NCBI GenBank assembly: GCA_016866375.1
Contig: VGMK01000088.1
Coordinates: forward strand, 1 to 7,920
Source: Bacteroidota bacterium
Lineage (GTDB): Bacteria; Bacteroidota; Bacteroidia; Flavobacteriales_D; Crocinitomicaceae
Reading direction: 5' to 3'
DNA: 7,920 bases
Position 1 is the first letter of the stretch; the number at the start of each line of letters is the position of its first letter. The notes below the pieces were generated by a model, which saw only the letters and a list, made by a program, of their open reading frames with translations, searched no databases and was not told where the DNA came from. Position numbers and translations under genes: made by a program. Of the stretch, positions 1 to 7,029 are shown one piece after another.

Positions 1-176
1 CTAAAATGAGAGCATTCATAGGTACTGAACTTGAATTAGATGGGCCACACGGCATTGAATTTGGTTATATTTACGATACATCGATGAATTTACCGGCACC
101 ATCCACGCGTCATATTCTGAATCTTTCTTACGTTTTCAAAATCAAAGACAAAAAAAGAGGAGGAAGCAATAATTAG
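1..176 (+). CDS. C-terminal end of a probable PorP/SprF-family outer-membrane protein (5' partial)
   Basis: Only the last 57 codons are in the window; the frame is open from base 3 to the TAG at 174-176 and the start lies upstream. The visible part reads as alternating beta-strand sequence: GIEFGYIYDTSMN, then a short turn, then STRHILNLSYVFK, followed by a basic tail rich in Lys, Arg and Gly. In PorP/SprF proteins, outer-membrane barrels associated with type IX secretion and gliding in Bacteroidota, the end is typically a 'GYAYD...S...GSHEISLSYRF'-like pair of strands, and this tail has that layout. The assignment rests on family memory and a short fragment; another Bacteroidota barrel family is possible. 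Its stop overlaps the stop of the convergent cyclase gene by four bases, leaving no room for a separate terminator between them. Confidence 0.55.
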   Translation, partial: KMRAFIGTELELDGPHGIEFGYIYDTSMNLPAPSTRHILNLSYVFKIKDKKRGGSNN

Positions 177-3100
177 TCGATGTAGTTATTTTCTTCACGA
201 CGTTGCGCCACTTTTAACATGTTCAAGTCTTTGCTCTCTTGCCTCGACCGTATAGCCGTTTGGCTGAAATATTGGTGCTGTTTTAAAAACCTTAGCTGAA
301 TTTCGTCCCACTGCCTGTCGCTTTGAATTTTCCCCATTTCACGTAGTTCTCTTCTCAATTTGTCCGCAATTTCGTCAAAGTCATCTCGGCCTAAGTAATC
401 CAAATCGGCGTCGCAAATAATTTCTTGGATTTTATTCAAGGGTTTGTGAGGAATTGCTGTCACATAGATGAGTTCTTTAATTGTCTTTATGTGTTGTTCA
501 GAATAACCATATTTAGGCAGGATTTCTGCTGCCATTCTTGCCCCAATCTCCTCATTATTATCGTATTGTTCAATGAATCCGGCATCGTGAAATATTGCTG
601 CGGTTTTTAACAAAAATAAACTCTCATCAGTAACGCCCTCACTCAACGCTATTCGTTCCACAGCATGAACAACATCTTTGGTATGATGAATCGAGTGGTA
701 ATAGTAGTTATCTGAAAGTTTTTTTTCAAGAATTTTCATTACGTGATGTTCTGCTTTATAGTATTTGATGCTCGAATAATGGTGAAGTTTTTTGATCTCA
801 TCAAATCGGGCATTAGGATACAGGCCTTCTCCGTTCATTGATAATTCTGGTTTAATACTTTTCACCACATACATTTCCACCCATTTTTTCGCTTTTGATT
901 GAACTTTTCCTTTGTAATCACATTCAAAAAAAGGCTCGATAAAATTAAATGTAGCACCTGTAATGGTTACCATCCCGGGTTCGCCCAACATTTCCATGCG
1001 TTGCGCAAGATTTACCGTGGGCCCCCAAATATCGTAGGCAAGGCGTAAATTCCCTATTATTCCTGCGGTTAATGGGCCCGTATTTATTCCCAAACGTATC
1101 TCCCAATAGTCCTGGTGGTTGGCGATTGCAGCATATTTTAGCTTGGACATGTAGGCCTGAATTTGTAAGGCCGCGCAGCATGCATCAATTGGATTTGTTG
1201 AGTTTTCAGTTGGTACTCCACCTGCACACATGTAAGCGTCACCGATCGTCTTTATTTTTTCTAATTTATTTGCTTCTATGATCTCGTCAAATTTTCGAAA
1301 GAGCACGTCTAATTTTGTGACCAAGCGATGTGGTGTCATGGTTTCAGAAATTTTACTGAAGCCGACAACATCTGTGAATAATACGCTTACTCTTTCAAAT
1401 GCTTGCGCAGGTACCTTGCCTTTTCTTTTTAACGTTATCACCGCCTCAGTGGGTAAAGTATTCGTTAACCATTGTTCTGTTTTATCCTTTTCAATTTGCA
1501 ACAACTCTTGTTGCTCCAATACCTTATCTTTTTCTTCTTCAATTCGTTTATTCTGCGCCTCAATTTGTGCTTTTTGTGAGCGGATCTCTTTTGTTCTGTG
1601 CGCTATTGTTATTTCCAATTGAACTTGTTCCTGACGTGCAGAAGCAATGCGTCTTTTAAAAAGAAATAACGTAAAAAGTAGTAAAAATAAGGCTATTAAT
1701 GACCAAAACCACCAAGATAACCAAAAAGGAGCTTTAATTACTATTTTTAGCTTTGTGGGCTCAGACCACGGAGCCTCCCCAACTCGCGCATAAACTTTTA
1801 ATACATAATCTCCTGGGGATAGTGCATTAAAAGAAAGCTCATTATTGGAACCAATAAATTTTTCGCCTTCATCCGTCCCCTCTAAAATGTATTTGTAATT
1901 TACCAATGGAGTATTGTTGAGGTCATTGGTATGAAATTTAATAGTGAATGACCGTTGGTTGTAGTCTAATTCGAGTATTTCAGTGTTGGAAAGACTGATT
2001 TTGAGTGGTGAATCTTCCCCGGGCTGCACCCATTTTTCTCCCAATTTAAGCTTACTCAGTATAACCCGTATTTTCTCGGTTGGTTTGGAGAGGTTTGATG
2101 GCGAAAAATGGTTAAAACCATTGATTCCCCCGAAAAATAATTCTCCATTTTTTGATTTGAAATAAGCATTTGAATTAAATTCATTACTCACTAATCCATT
2201 AACCTCCTTGTAGGTGACGATATGATTTGACAATGGGTCGAAAAAGGCTAAACCACGATTCGTACTTAACCAAAGGTTATTCTTATCGTCTGTAAGCAAT
2301 CCGTAAATGACATTATTTGGTAACCCATTTTTATTGTTGTAGATCGAAATTTGTCCAGTCTGGAGCTTCAAATGAATTAGCCCAGATCCAGTGGTACCTA
2401 ACCACAACTCATCTTTTTTCAAGGAGACAATCGTAGAAACATAATCTTTAATTTTTGTTATAAATTTCGAATTTATAGGATGTGGTTTTATTTTCAATTC
2501 TCCATTTTCCTTAGTTAATACATTCAATCCGCCCCCGCTTGTTGCGAACCAAAAATTTCCACGAATATCCTTGTGAATAACTCTGCAAATTCCGATACCA
2601 ATGGTTTCCTCTGAATTTTTGCGATCATGTTCAAAAAATTGAGCTTTACGTGTCCTCAAATTGTAGAGAACAACCCCTCCCTTTGTTGCCAAAAAATACT
2701 CCTGATCCTTAAAGGGGACAATGGAATAAATACGCTCATGTTTCCTCTCATTATCGCTGTCTGCAAAGGTTATCTTGGAATAGCGGTATGTATTTCCTGT
2801 TACTGATAATTCATATAAACCATCGAAGCAACCTACCAAAGCCTTGTCTTTGGTGATGCTGTAAATACTCAATACAACCTCTTTCTCGTTTTTTCTATCA
2901 CTATCGCTTTGGTTCGAACGGGGGAATTGACTGAACATTGCTGTACGTCGATCGTACCTTGATACACCCACATCGGTTCCTACAAAAATAAAGTTGCCGC
3001 TCGGGTCTTCACTAAAACTCCAGACATTTGGGGAGGGTAAGCCCTTTTTTAAATTTCCCGACGGGCCAACGCTAAGGAAACTAGAGCGCATGGGATCGAA

Positions 3101-4066
3101 ACTTGAAATTCCCCTCTCCGAACCAATCCAGATTTTTTGGTTATTATCAACGTATAAATCAGTAAGCGCATTAAATAACAGGGCATTTTTTTGAAAGAGG
3201 TCCTCTGTGCTGTTGTAAGTTGCATTTTCATTAATATTAAACAATCCGTTTCTGGCAGTGGCAACAAAAAGTTGCTCTTTAAATGCGTGAATATCCGTAA
3301 CACTCAACCAACCAAATTTATCAAGTTCAGGGAAGGAAGGAGTGACCGCTTGTTTTTGGAGGGTTAAGGTGTAAATGCCTTGATTTGTACCAATAAGAAC
3401 CTCGTATTTTGATCGTTCAACTAATTTCAAAATGGAAACGGCATCTCCATTTTTACTTTTTATGGGAAGAGGGATAATATTTTTATCTGATTTGGGAATT
3501 AAAAATAGTCCTTTATCCTCCGTATCCACCAATAGATTTCCGTTACTTAACCCTAGTACCAAATGTATTTTAGATGCCGGAAAGGAGCGGAAAGGAAAAT
3601 CAAAATTCCCAGACTGTGTGTTGAACCGAACCACTCCAAATTCAACAGTTCCAAGAATTAAATTTCCATCTATGTCTTTCGTTATGCTCTCGACCTGCAT
3701 AACCTTTTGTCTGTTTACGCTGTAGGATTTGAATTTATCACTTTTGGGATTAAATGAAACCAGGCCCGCAGAAGTGCCAAACCACAACCGTCCATCTTCT
3801 GTTTTCTCTGCACATTTAAAAAAATTACTTTCAATGCCCTCATTTTCTCCGGCATAGAAAATTTCGAAATCTTTACCGTCAAAACGATTTAATCCGTCTT
3901 GTGTGCCTATCCATAAAGCACTTGTTTCATCTTGAATGATGCAATTTACAAAGCTCTGCGAAAGCCCATTGGTGATGGTGAAATTGTTGAATGTGTAATT
4001 ACCTTGGGCGCTAACCTGTAGGGAGATCAAAAAAATCAGCCAAAGAAATAAAGTGCGCACTTGCAA
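173..4066 (-). CDS. Propeller-sensor transmembrane adenylate cyclase with C-terminal HD phosphohydrolase domain
   Basis: A 1297-aa inner-membrane signalling protein predicted to convert ATP to cAMP in response to a periplasmic signal. Order of parts: signal peptide 1-20 (cleavage A20|Q21); about 14 Reg_prop-type repeats over roughly 50-655 (LWIGTQDGLNRFD, LWFGTSAGL, IWIGSERGISSFD, LWLGTTGSGL, LWLSTNRGLAFFD), enough for two seven-bladed propellers; Y_Y_Y domain about 700-778; one membrane helix 781-803 followed by KRR; coiled coil about 806-866; a cyclase-transducer-like segment (LPTEAVITLKRKGKVP, 871-886); class III cyclase about 890-1070. The cyclase metal ligands D899 (LFTDVVGF) and D943 (IGDAY) are present, as are adenine-selecting K939 and D1012 (YDIWG) and transition-state N1019 and R1023, so the domain looks active and adenylate-specific. 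Residues about 1105-1235 form an HD domain: H1124 and H1128 in YYHSIHHTKDVV, HD pair 1160/1161, D1219/D1221 in CDADLDYLG. The start is TTG at 4064-4066, two codons after the ftnA stop and in the same frame. An AGGA nine bases upstream favours TTG over GTG at 4058-4060; the next Met is residue 123, far past the signal peptide. The sensed ligand and the HD substrate are unknown. Confidence 0.93.
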   Translation of the reverse strand: MQVRTLFLWLIFLISLQVSAQGNYTFNNFTITNGLSQSFVNCIIQDETSALWIGTQDGLNRFDGKDFEIFYAGENEGIESNFFKCAEKTEDGRLWFGTSAGLVSFNPKSDKFKSYSVNRQKVMQVESITKDIDGNLILGTVEFGVVRFNTQSGNFDFPFRSFPASKIHLVLGLSNGNLLVDTEDKGLFLIPKSDKNIIPLPIKSKNGDAVSILKLVERSKYEVLIGTNQGIYTLTLQKQAVTPSFPELDKFGWLSVTDIHAFKEQLFVATARNGLFNINENATYNSTEDLFQKNALLFNALTDLYVDNNQKIWIGSERGISSFDPMRSSFLSVGPSGNLKKGLPSPNVWSFSEDPSGNFIFVGTDVGVSRYDRRTAMFSQFPRSNQSDSDRKNEKEVVLSIYSITKDKALVGCFDGLYELSVTGNTYRYSKITFADSDNERKHERIYSIVPFKDQEYFLATKGGVVLYNLRTRKAQFFEHDRKNSEETIGIGICRVIHKDIRGNFWFATSGGGLNVLTKENGELKIKPHPINSKFITKIKDYVSTIVSLKKDELWLGTTGSGLIHLKLQTGQISIYNNKNGLPNNVIYGLLTDDKNNLWLSTNRGLAFFDPLSNHIVTYKEVNGLVSNEFNSNAYFKSKNGELFFGGINGFNHFSPSNLSKPTEKIRVILSKLKLGEKWVQPGEDSPLKISLSNTEILELDYNQRSFTIKFHTNDLNNTPLVNYKYILEGTDEGEKFIGSNNELSFNALSPGDYVLKVYARVGEAPWSEPTKLKIVIKAPFWLSWWFWSLIALFLLLFTLFLFKRRIASARQEQVQLEITIAHRTKEIRSQKAQIEAQNKRIEEEKDKVLEQQELLQIEKDKTEQWLTNTLPTEAVITLKRKGKVPAQAFERVSVLFTDVVGFSKISETMTPHRLVTKLDVLFRKFDEIIEANKLEKIKTIGDAYMCAGGVPTENSTNPIDACCAALQIQAYMSKLKYAAIANHQDYWEIRLGINTGPLTAGIIGNLRLAYDIWGPTVNLAQRMEMLGEPGMVTITGATFNFIEPFFECDYKGKVQSKAKKWVEMYVVKSIKPELSMNGEGLYPNARFDEIKKLHHYSSIKYYKAEHHVMKILEKKLSDNYYYHSIHHTKDVVHAVERIALSEGVTDESLFLLKTAAIFHDAGFIEQYDNNEEIGARMAAEILPKYGYSEQHIKTIKELIYVTAIPHKPLNKIQEIICDADLDYLGRDDFDEIADKLRRELREMGKIQSDRQWDEIQLRFLKQHQYFSQTAIRSRQESKDLNMLKVAQRREENNYID

Positions 4067-4069
4067 GGA

Positions 4070-4588
4070 TTAGGTTCCTGCTTTCACTTGGTTTGCAGGT
4101 TCAATGACTGCATTTTCTAAATCGCGATCAAACATGTATAAACCGCTATTGTCGCTACCAATCAATTTAAGTTTATCTAAGATTGTTCTTGCCAAGGCTT
4201 CCTCTTCAAGTTGTTCTGAAACATACCATTGAACAAAATTGTGAGTCGTGTAATCTTTTTCTTGTAAACAAATGTCGACAAGATTATTGATACTGGCCGT
4301 AACACCAATTTCATGTTTGAGCAAGCATTCAAACATATCTTTCAAATCCTTAAATTTAACTGGTGGTTGATCAACGGATGGAATAATCGCCGATCCGCCA
4401 CGCTCATTTACAAACTTCACCAATTTAAGCATGTGAAAACGTTCTTCGTCTGAATGGGCATACATAAACTTTGCTGTTCCATTAAGCCCATTATTTTCCG
4501 CCCAAGAGGCCATCGCGAGATAGTACTGTGAGGACGATGCTTCTTTTTTAATTTGATCGTTTAATGCCGCTTCAACTCTATTGTTCAT
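4070..4588 (-). CDS. ftnA: Non-haem bacterial ferritin
   Basis: A 172-aa ferritin of normal family length, expected to form a 24-subunit cytoplasmic shell that oxidises Fe(II) and stores it as a mineral. Recognition is by the characteristic N-terminus (NDQIKKEASSSQYYLAMASW), the EERFHMLKLVKFVNERGG helix and the DYTTHNFVQWYVSEQLEEE helix. The ferroxidase ligands known from E. coli FtnA (numbering there one higher) are all present: E16, Y23, E49, H52, E93, Q126 and E129, with third-site E48, E125 and E128. There is no haem-ligand bacterioferritin signature and no signal peptide. The start is ATG at 4586-4588, the natural start of the first helix. The cyclase gene begins three bases after the stop, so the two are probably co-transcribed. 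A candidate Bacteroidota promoter sits just upstream. Confidence 0.96.
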   Translation of the reverse strand: MNNRVEAALNDQIKKEASSSQYYLAMASWAENNGLNGTAKFMYAHSDEERFHMLKLVKFVNERGGSAIIPSVDQPPVKFKDLKDMFECLLKHEIGVTASINNLVDICLQEKDYTTHNFVQWYVSEQLEEEALARTILDKLKLIGSDNSGLYMFDRDLENAVIEPANQVKAGT

Positions 4589-4603
4589 GATCTATGTATT
4601 TAA

Positions 4604-4611
4604 CAAAATTA
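4604..4611 (-). promoter_or_regulatory. Candidate -7 promoter element for ftnA and the cyclase gene
   Basis: Read on the minus strand the bases are TAATTTTG, an exact match to the Bacteroidota -7 consensus TAnnTTTG. It ends 15 bases before the ftnA ATG, implying a very short leader. I see no good TTTG at the usual distance upstream; that region is a pyrimidine-rich run (about 4612-4628). The location fits, but an eight-base match in AT-rich DNA can arise by chance. Confidence 0.4.
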
Positions 4612-4645
4612 CAAAGAAAAAAAGAAAATGTTTCGGTAATTAGGT

Positions 4646-4815
4646 GAATATTAGTTCTGGAGAGGAAGAAATTCTTAAATGACTTAATTTATTTTTTACA
4701 GATAGGAATTTACCAATCCTTTGTTTTAAATGATCTCACCCAACTATTTGAAAGTCATTACGGTGAAGGAAAACCATCCAATGGAAAAACAAATAATTTC
4801 ATGAGAGAAATTTAA
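4646..4815 (+). pseudogene. Possible 3' remnant of a small plus-strand gene (no start codon)
   Basis: One plus-strand frame is open from after the in-frame TGA (4643-4645) to the TAA at 4813-4815, with no ATG until residue four from the end. The translation is not obviously low complexity; its end reads NDLTQLFESHYGEGKPSN followed by GKTNNFMREI. Its stop overlaps the stop of the convergent lipoprotein gene, as the PorP-like gene does with the cyclase gene. I do not recognise it. It could be the decayed tail of a lost gene or simply a chance open frame of about 55 codons. Confidence 0.15.
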
Positions 4816-5702
4816 AAAGACATAAATGCAATTAAAATTAGCGCTAAAACAATTCCTAATAATGTGCCAAGAACTATTAACCAGTTGCGTGCAACACGTT
4901 TACCGATTAATGCTGTCCTTGCCGAAGGAGCATTTGGAGCTAATTTAATACTACGGTTTGCTTGGTATATAGCGACAATACAAAGAATTAAACCCAATCC
5001 AAATAAGAGCGTGGTTAGAACTCCCAGAACCGCAAGTAATACACTGGCATTTGCCTGAGAGCTGGCTAATTTAAGATTCTCACTCGATTGATTGTTTGTA
5101 TTTTCATTTTGTTGAATGACGACATTTTCCTGAACGTTCGTCGTATCATAAACAATATTGTTTTCATTGTTTTCTATAATAACTTCTTGGTTGTTGCGCG
5201 TGTCCTCTACACCTCGTTTTATTAACCAGGAGAAGAGTCCGATTCCGCCTGCTGTGTAGCTAATGTGAGATGCTACTCGATAGTTTCTATAGTCATTTGT
5301 ACTTGAATAATTTGGATCAACTTGATTATTCGTAAAATTGAGGTAATTCATTAGGCCTCCAATTCCAATTGCCCCTATTGATGCCCAAAGTAAATTTCGA
5401 TTGAAGCGTTTGCGTTTTAAAACTTTTTCAATCGAATCTGTTGGTTCTGTGGCCTTGACTGCTTGGAAATCAGCTATTTCAGGAGTTGAATCATTGTAAT
5501 TTTGTTCCGTCGCGAGCTGAAGTACCGTGTTATTTGAAGCCAGCTCCTGGTCATTTGAAGGGGAGGCGACAGTTTTTGAAATACCTTTATTTAAGCTTAC
5601 TCTGTGCCAATCAATCGTATATCCTCTCCTATGATACCGCTCCTGCACGGTACAGGAAAGCAGCATCATAAGAAACGAAAGAAACCAAATAAACTTTTTC
5701 AA
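4812..5702 (-). CDS. Putative lipoprotein with C-terminal paired membrane helices, function unknown
   Basis: A 296-aa protein I cannot name. Residues 1-16 form a type II signal peptide with lipobox LLSC, so Cys17 should be lipidated. The mature N-terminus (VQERYHRRGYTIDWHRV) resembles a short motif I recall after the lipidated Cys in Flavobacteriales lipoproteins. A variable Ser/Thr/Asn-rich stretch (45-90) and a basic segment (KVLKRKRFNR, 93-102) follow, then moderately hydrophobic segments at about 104-121 and 146-161. An Asn/Gln-rich linker occupies about 170-209. Two strong membrane helices lie at about 219-247 and 273-295, joined by a basic loop, like small DUF4190-type membrane modules. 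A lipid anchor plus several membrane helices is unusual for an outer-membrane lipoprotein. The start is TTG at 5700-5702: an in-frame TGA lies two codons upstream, and the first ATG (M12) would destroy the signal peptide. It lies 21 bases after the CsgG-like/barrel gene, so it is probably its operon partner. Confidence 0.85.
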   Translation of the reverse strand: MKKFIWFLSFLMMLLSCTVQERYHRRGYTIDWHRVSLNKGISKTVASPSNDQELASNNTVLQLATEQNYNDSTPEIADFQAVKATEPTDSIEKVLKRKRFNRNLLWASIGAIGIGGLMNYLNFTNNQVDPNYSSTNDYRNYRVASHISYTAGGIGLFSWLIKRGVEDTRNNQEVIIENNENNIVYDTTNVQENVVIQQNENTNNQSSENLKLASSQANASVLLAVLGVLTTLLFGLGLILCIVAIYQANRSIKLAPNAPSARTALIGKRVARNWLIVLGTLLGIVLALILIAFMSF

Positions 5703-5720
5703 GGTTCAGTTTTTACATTC

Positions 5721-5732
5721 GGGCTATCGCCC
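5721..5732. other. Short perfect inverted repeat at an operon junction
   Basis: GGGC-TATC-GCCC spans the TAG stop of the upstream cistron, five bases into the 21-bp gap before the lipoprotein gene. A four-pair GC stem with a four-base loop and no following T-run is too weak for a terminator. It could modestly affect translation or mRNA processing between the two cistrons, or be chance. Confidence 0.3.
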
Positions 5733-6926
5733 TGGGTTTAATACTTTTTTACTCTTAGCAATATTGAAACCGACGTTTAATCCTGCAAAACCACCTCCGC
5801 TTTGAGAGGAGTAAAATAGGTTTACAGGAATGTTGAGTGCCCCCGCTCGGAAGGTGCGACCAACGGCAATTACAAATGTTGTATTCAGGGACGTTATACC
5901 TTTTCTGTGCGCTATCGATGTCAAAGCATATCCGTAATTACTTAATTGATCTTGTGTAACCGGGATCCCGTTGCCGTCTTTTAGCGTATTTTCTAGGTTC
6001 TCACCATTACATAATTGTCCTTCGCCATCGGGACAAACGAACCAGAAATCACCACCTGCTCCAAAATTATTGTCTGTGTCCTCAAAACCTTGAAGTCTTC
6101 TTTTTAAACCAAAGCCTGGTCCGAAACAAATTTCCCAATTCCCTTTTCCAAAACGGAAACCGTTCAGCAAGGTAAATGTTGGGATGAATTGACCTTGTTC
6201 TATCCCGGAAATATTTATAAGTCCTTCAACAAGAGCAGAGAAATTCTCCGTTCCAACGTATTGGCCTTCTAATTGATAGCCAATCATGCTTACTGCAGGA
6301 AGTATATCTAAGCCCCCCATTGCCTTACTTCGTGTCGCAAATTCATAAACAGATCCAACAGCGCCTGCAATTCCAATTCTTGGACCGGAATTGTTTACTT
6401 TTCCAACATTATTTGAGGTAATGATATCGTTTTTAAAGGCCAACCGTTCCATTAACACCTTGTCTACCTCCACGGAATGCATTTCTTTTATCATAATTTC
6501 AATCATGCGTTGTATTTCGTTGGGTTGGTTTGCAAATTCCTTAATTGCCGATTTTTCAATGCTTTTTGATTTAACATTGATAATTTTTAGTGTCAACACA
6601 ATTTTATTAGACAGCCCATCAATACTCCCGCAAATTATGAAATCTGTTTTGAGTTCCTCGCCCAGTTTTACCAGGCAAGTTTGACCGTAGCAGTTTGATT
6701 GAAATTCAGGATTGGCTTTGATCACGTCGGCCATATCAAATTCATCGTATACTTTGTATTTCCCGATTCGAATGAGCTCCAATCGGATCATTTTGGCTCC
6801 ACTCTCACCTGAAAGTGCAACACCATTCACATTTGGGTTTGCAGCGGCGATGGAAAAATCATTCTGCGCCCGTGCTAAAAATAAGGTGCCAATGGTAAAG
6901 AAAGCACCTACTAACATTTTTTTCAT
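5724..6926 (-). CDS. Exported protein: CsgG/FlgO-like domain joined to a predicted outer-membrane beta-barrel
   Basis: A 400-aa protein with a signal peptide (1-20, cleavage ARA|Q). Residues about 35-135 look like the alpha/beta domain shared by CsgG, FlgO and LpoB-type envelope proteins: LELIRIGKYKVYDEFDMADV (49-68), then C79-x4-C84 in SNCYGQTCLVKLGEELKTDF, then FIICGSIDGL and a strand ending LKIINVKSKSIEKS. In that fold the order is helix, 'vveR..m..il' strand, 'C.....a..lGadyvv.G.i' and a beta strand, which matches. Residues about 182-390 alternate in a beta-barrel manner with many Gly and aromatic residues (IGIAGAVGSVYEF, MIGYQLEGQYVG, ICFGPGFGLKRR, TFVIAVGRTF, VNLFYSSQSGGG, FAGLNVGFNI). 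A cysteine-bearing insert (C298, C306) may be a surface loop. The ATG at 6924-6926 is preceded by an A-rich leader and a good -7 box. The lipoprotein gene follows after 21 bases. The function is not known; the domain calls are by pattern only. Confidence 0.88.
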   Translation of the reverse strand: MKKMLVGAFFTIGTLFLARAQNDFSIAAANPNVNGVALSGESGAKMIRLELIRIGKYKVYDEFDMADVIKANPEFQSNCYGQTCLVKLGEELKTDFIICGSIDGLSNKIVLTLKIINVKSKSIEKSAIKEFANQPNEIQRMIEIMIKEMHSVEVDKVLMERLAFKNDIITSNNVGKVNNSGPRIGIAGAVGSVYEFATRSKAMGGLDILPAVSMIGYQLEGQYVGTENFSALVEGLINISGIEQGQFIPTFTLLNGFRFGKGNWEICFGPGFGLKRRLQGFEDTDNNFGAGGDFWFVCPDGEGQLCNGENLENTLKDGNGIPVTQDQLSNYGYALTSIAHRKGITSLNTTFVIAVGRTFRAGALNIPVNLFYSSQSGGGFAGLNVGFNIAKSKKVLNPGR

Positions 6927-6952
6927 GTTCTTTCGTTTTATAAATTATAAGA

Positions 6953-6960
6953 CAAATGTA
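6953..6960 (-). promoter_or_regulatory. Candidate -7 promoter element for the barrel/lipoprotein operon
   Basis: On the minus strand the bases read TACATTTG, an exact match to the Bacteroidota TAnnTTTG -7 element. It ends 26 bases before the ATG of the 400-aa gene, giving a leader of about 20 bases with an A-rich stretch (AAAACGAAAG) before the start. No clear TTTG is seen at about -33; only AT-rich sequence is present there. Confidence 0.5.
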
Positions 6961-7010
6961 GGACCTAATTTTTACCTAATTAAATTGAATACAGAAAGAT
7001 AGTAATAGGC

Positions 7011-7029
7011 AGTTGTGAATATCGCAACT
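7011..7029 (-). terminator. Weak hairpin directly after the HTH gene stop
   Basis: On the minus strand AGTTG pairs with CAACT across a nine-base loop, beginning immediately after the TAG of the HTH gene. Two further positions give one C/A mismatch and one G-C pair. The bases that follow are not a clear T-run, so as an intrinsic terminator this is poor; it may still protect the 3' end. Confidence 0.25.

Noticed and set aside
1278..1622. Plus-strand open frame of 114 codons, and other plus-strand frames inside 173-4066
   Set aside because: They lie antisense to the cyclase gene, whose domains are continuous there, and their translations show no recognisable domain or consistent composition. 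They are shadows.
3049..3303. Minus-strand frame of 84 codons in another phase of the propeller region
   Set aside because: It overlaps clear Reg_prop repeats of the long gene in a different frame.
173..4066. Histidine kinase (hybrid two-component) annotation for the large protein
   Set aside because: No H-box, N-, G- or receiver motifs follow the coiled coil; the catalytic part is a class III cyclase.
173..4588. A single ferritin-cyclase fusion gene interrupted by a stop
   Set aside because: The cyclase protein begins with a complete signal peptide and the ferritin ends at its normal family length, so these are two genes.
4612..4628. T-run on the minus strand as a terminator of the lipoprotein gene
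   Set aside because: No GC-rich stem precedes it, and it sits directly upstream of the candidate ftnA promoter.
4863..7002. Plus-strand frames opposite the lipoprotein and barrel genes (64-97 codons)
   Set aside because: They are antisense to genes with clear signal peptides and give hydrophobic, motif-free translations.
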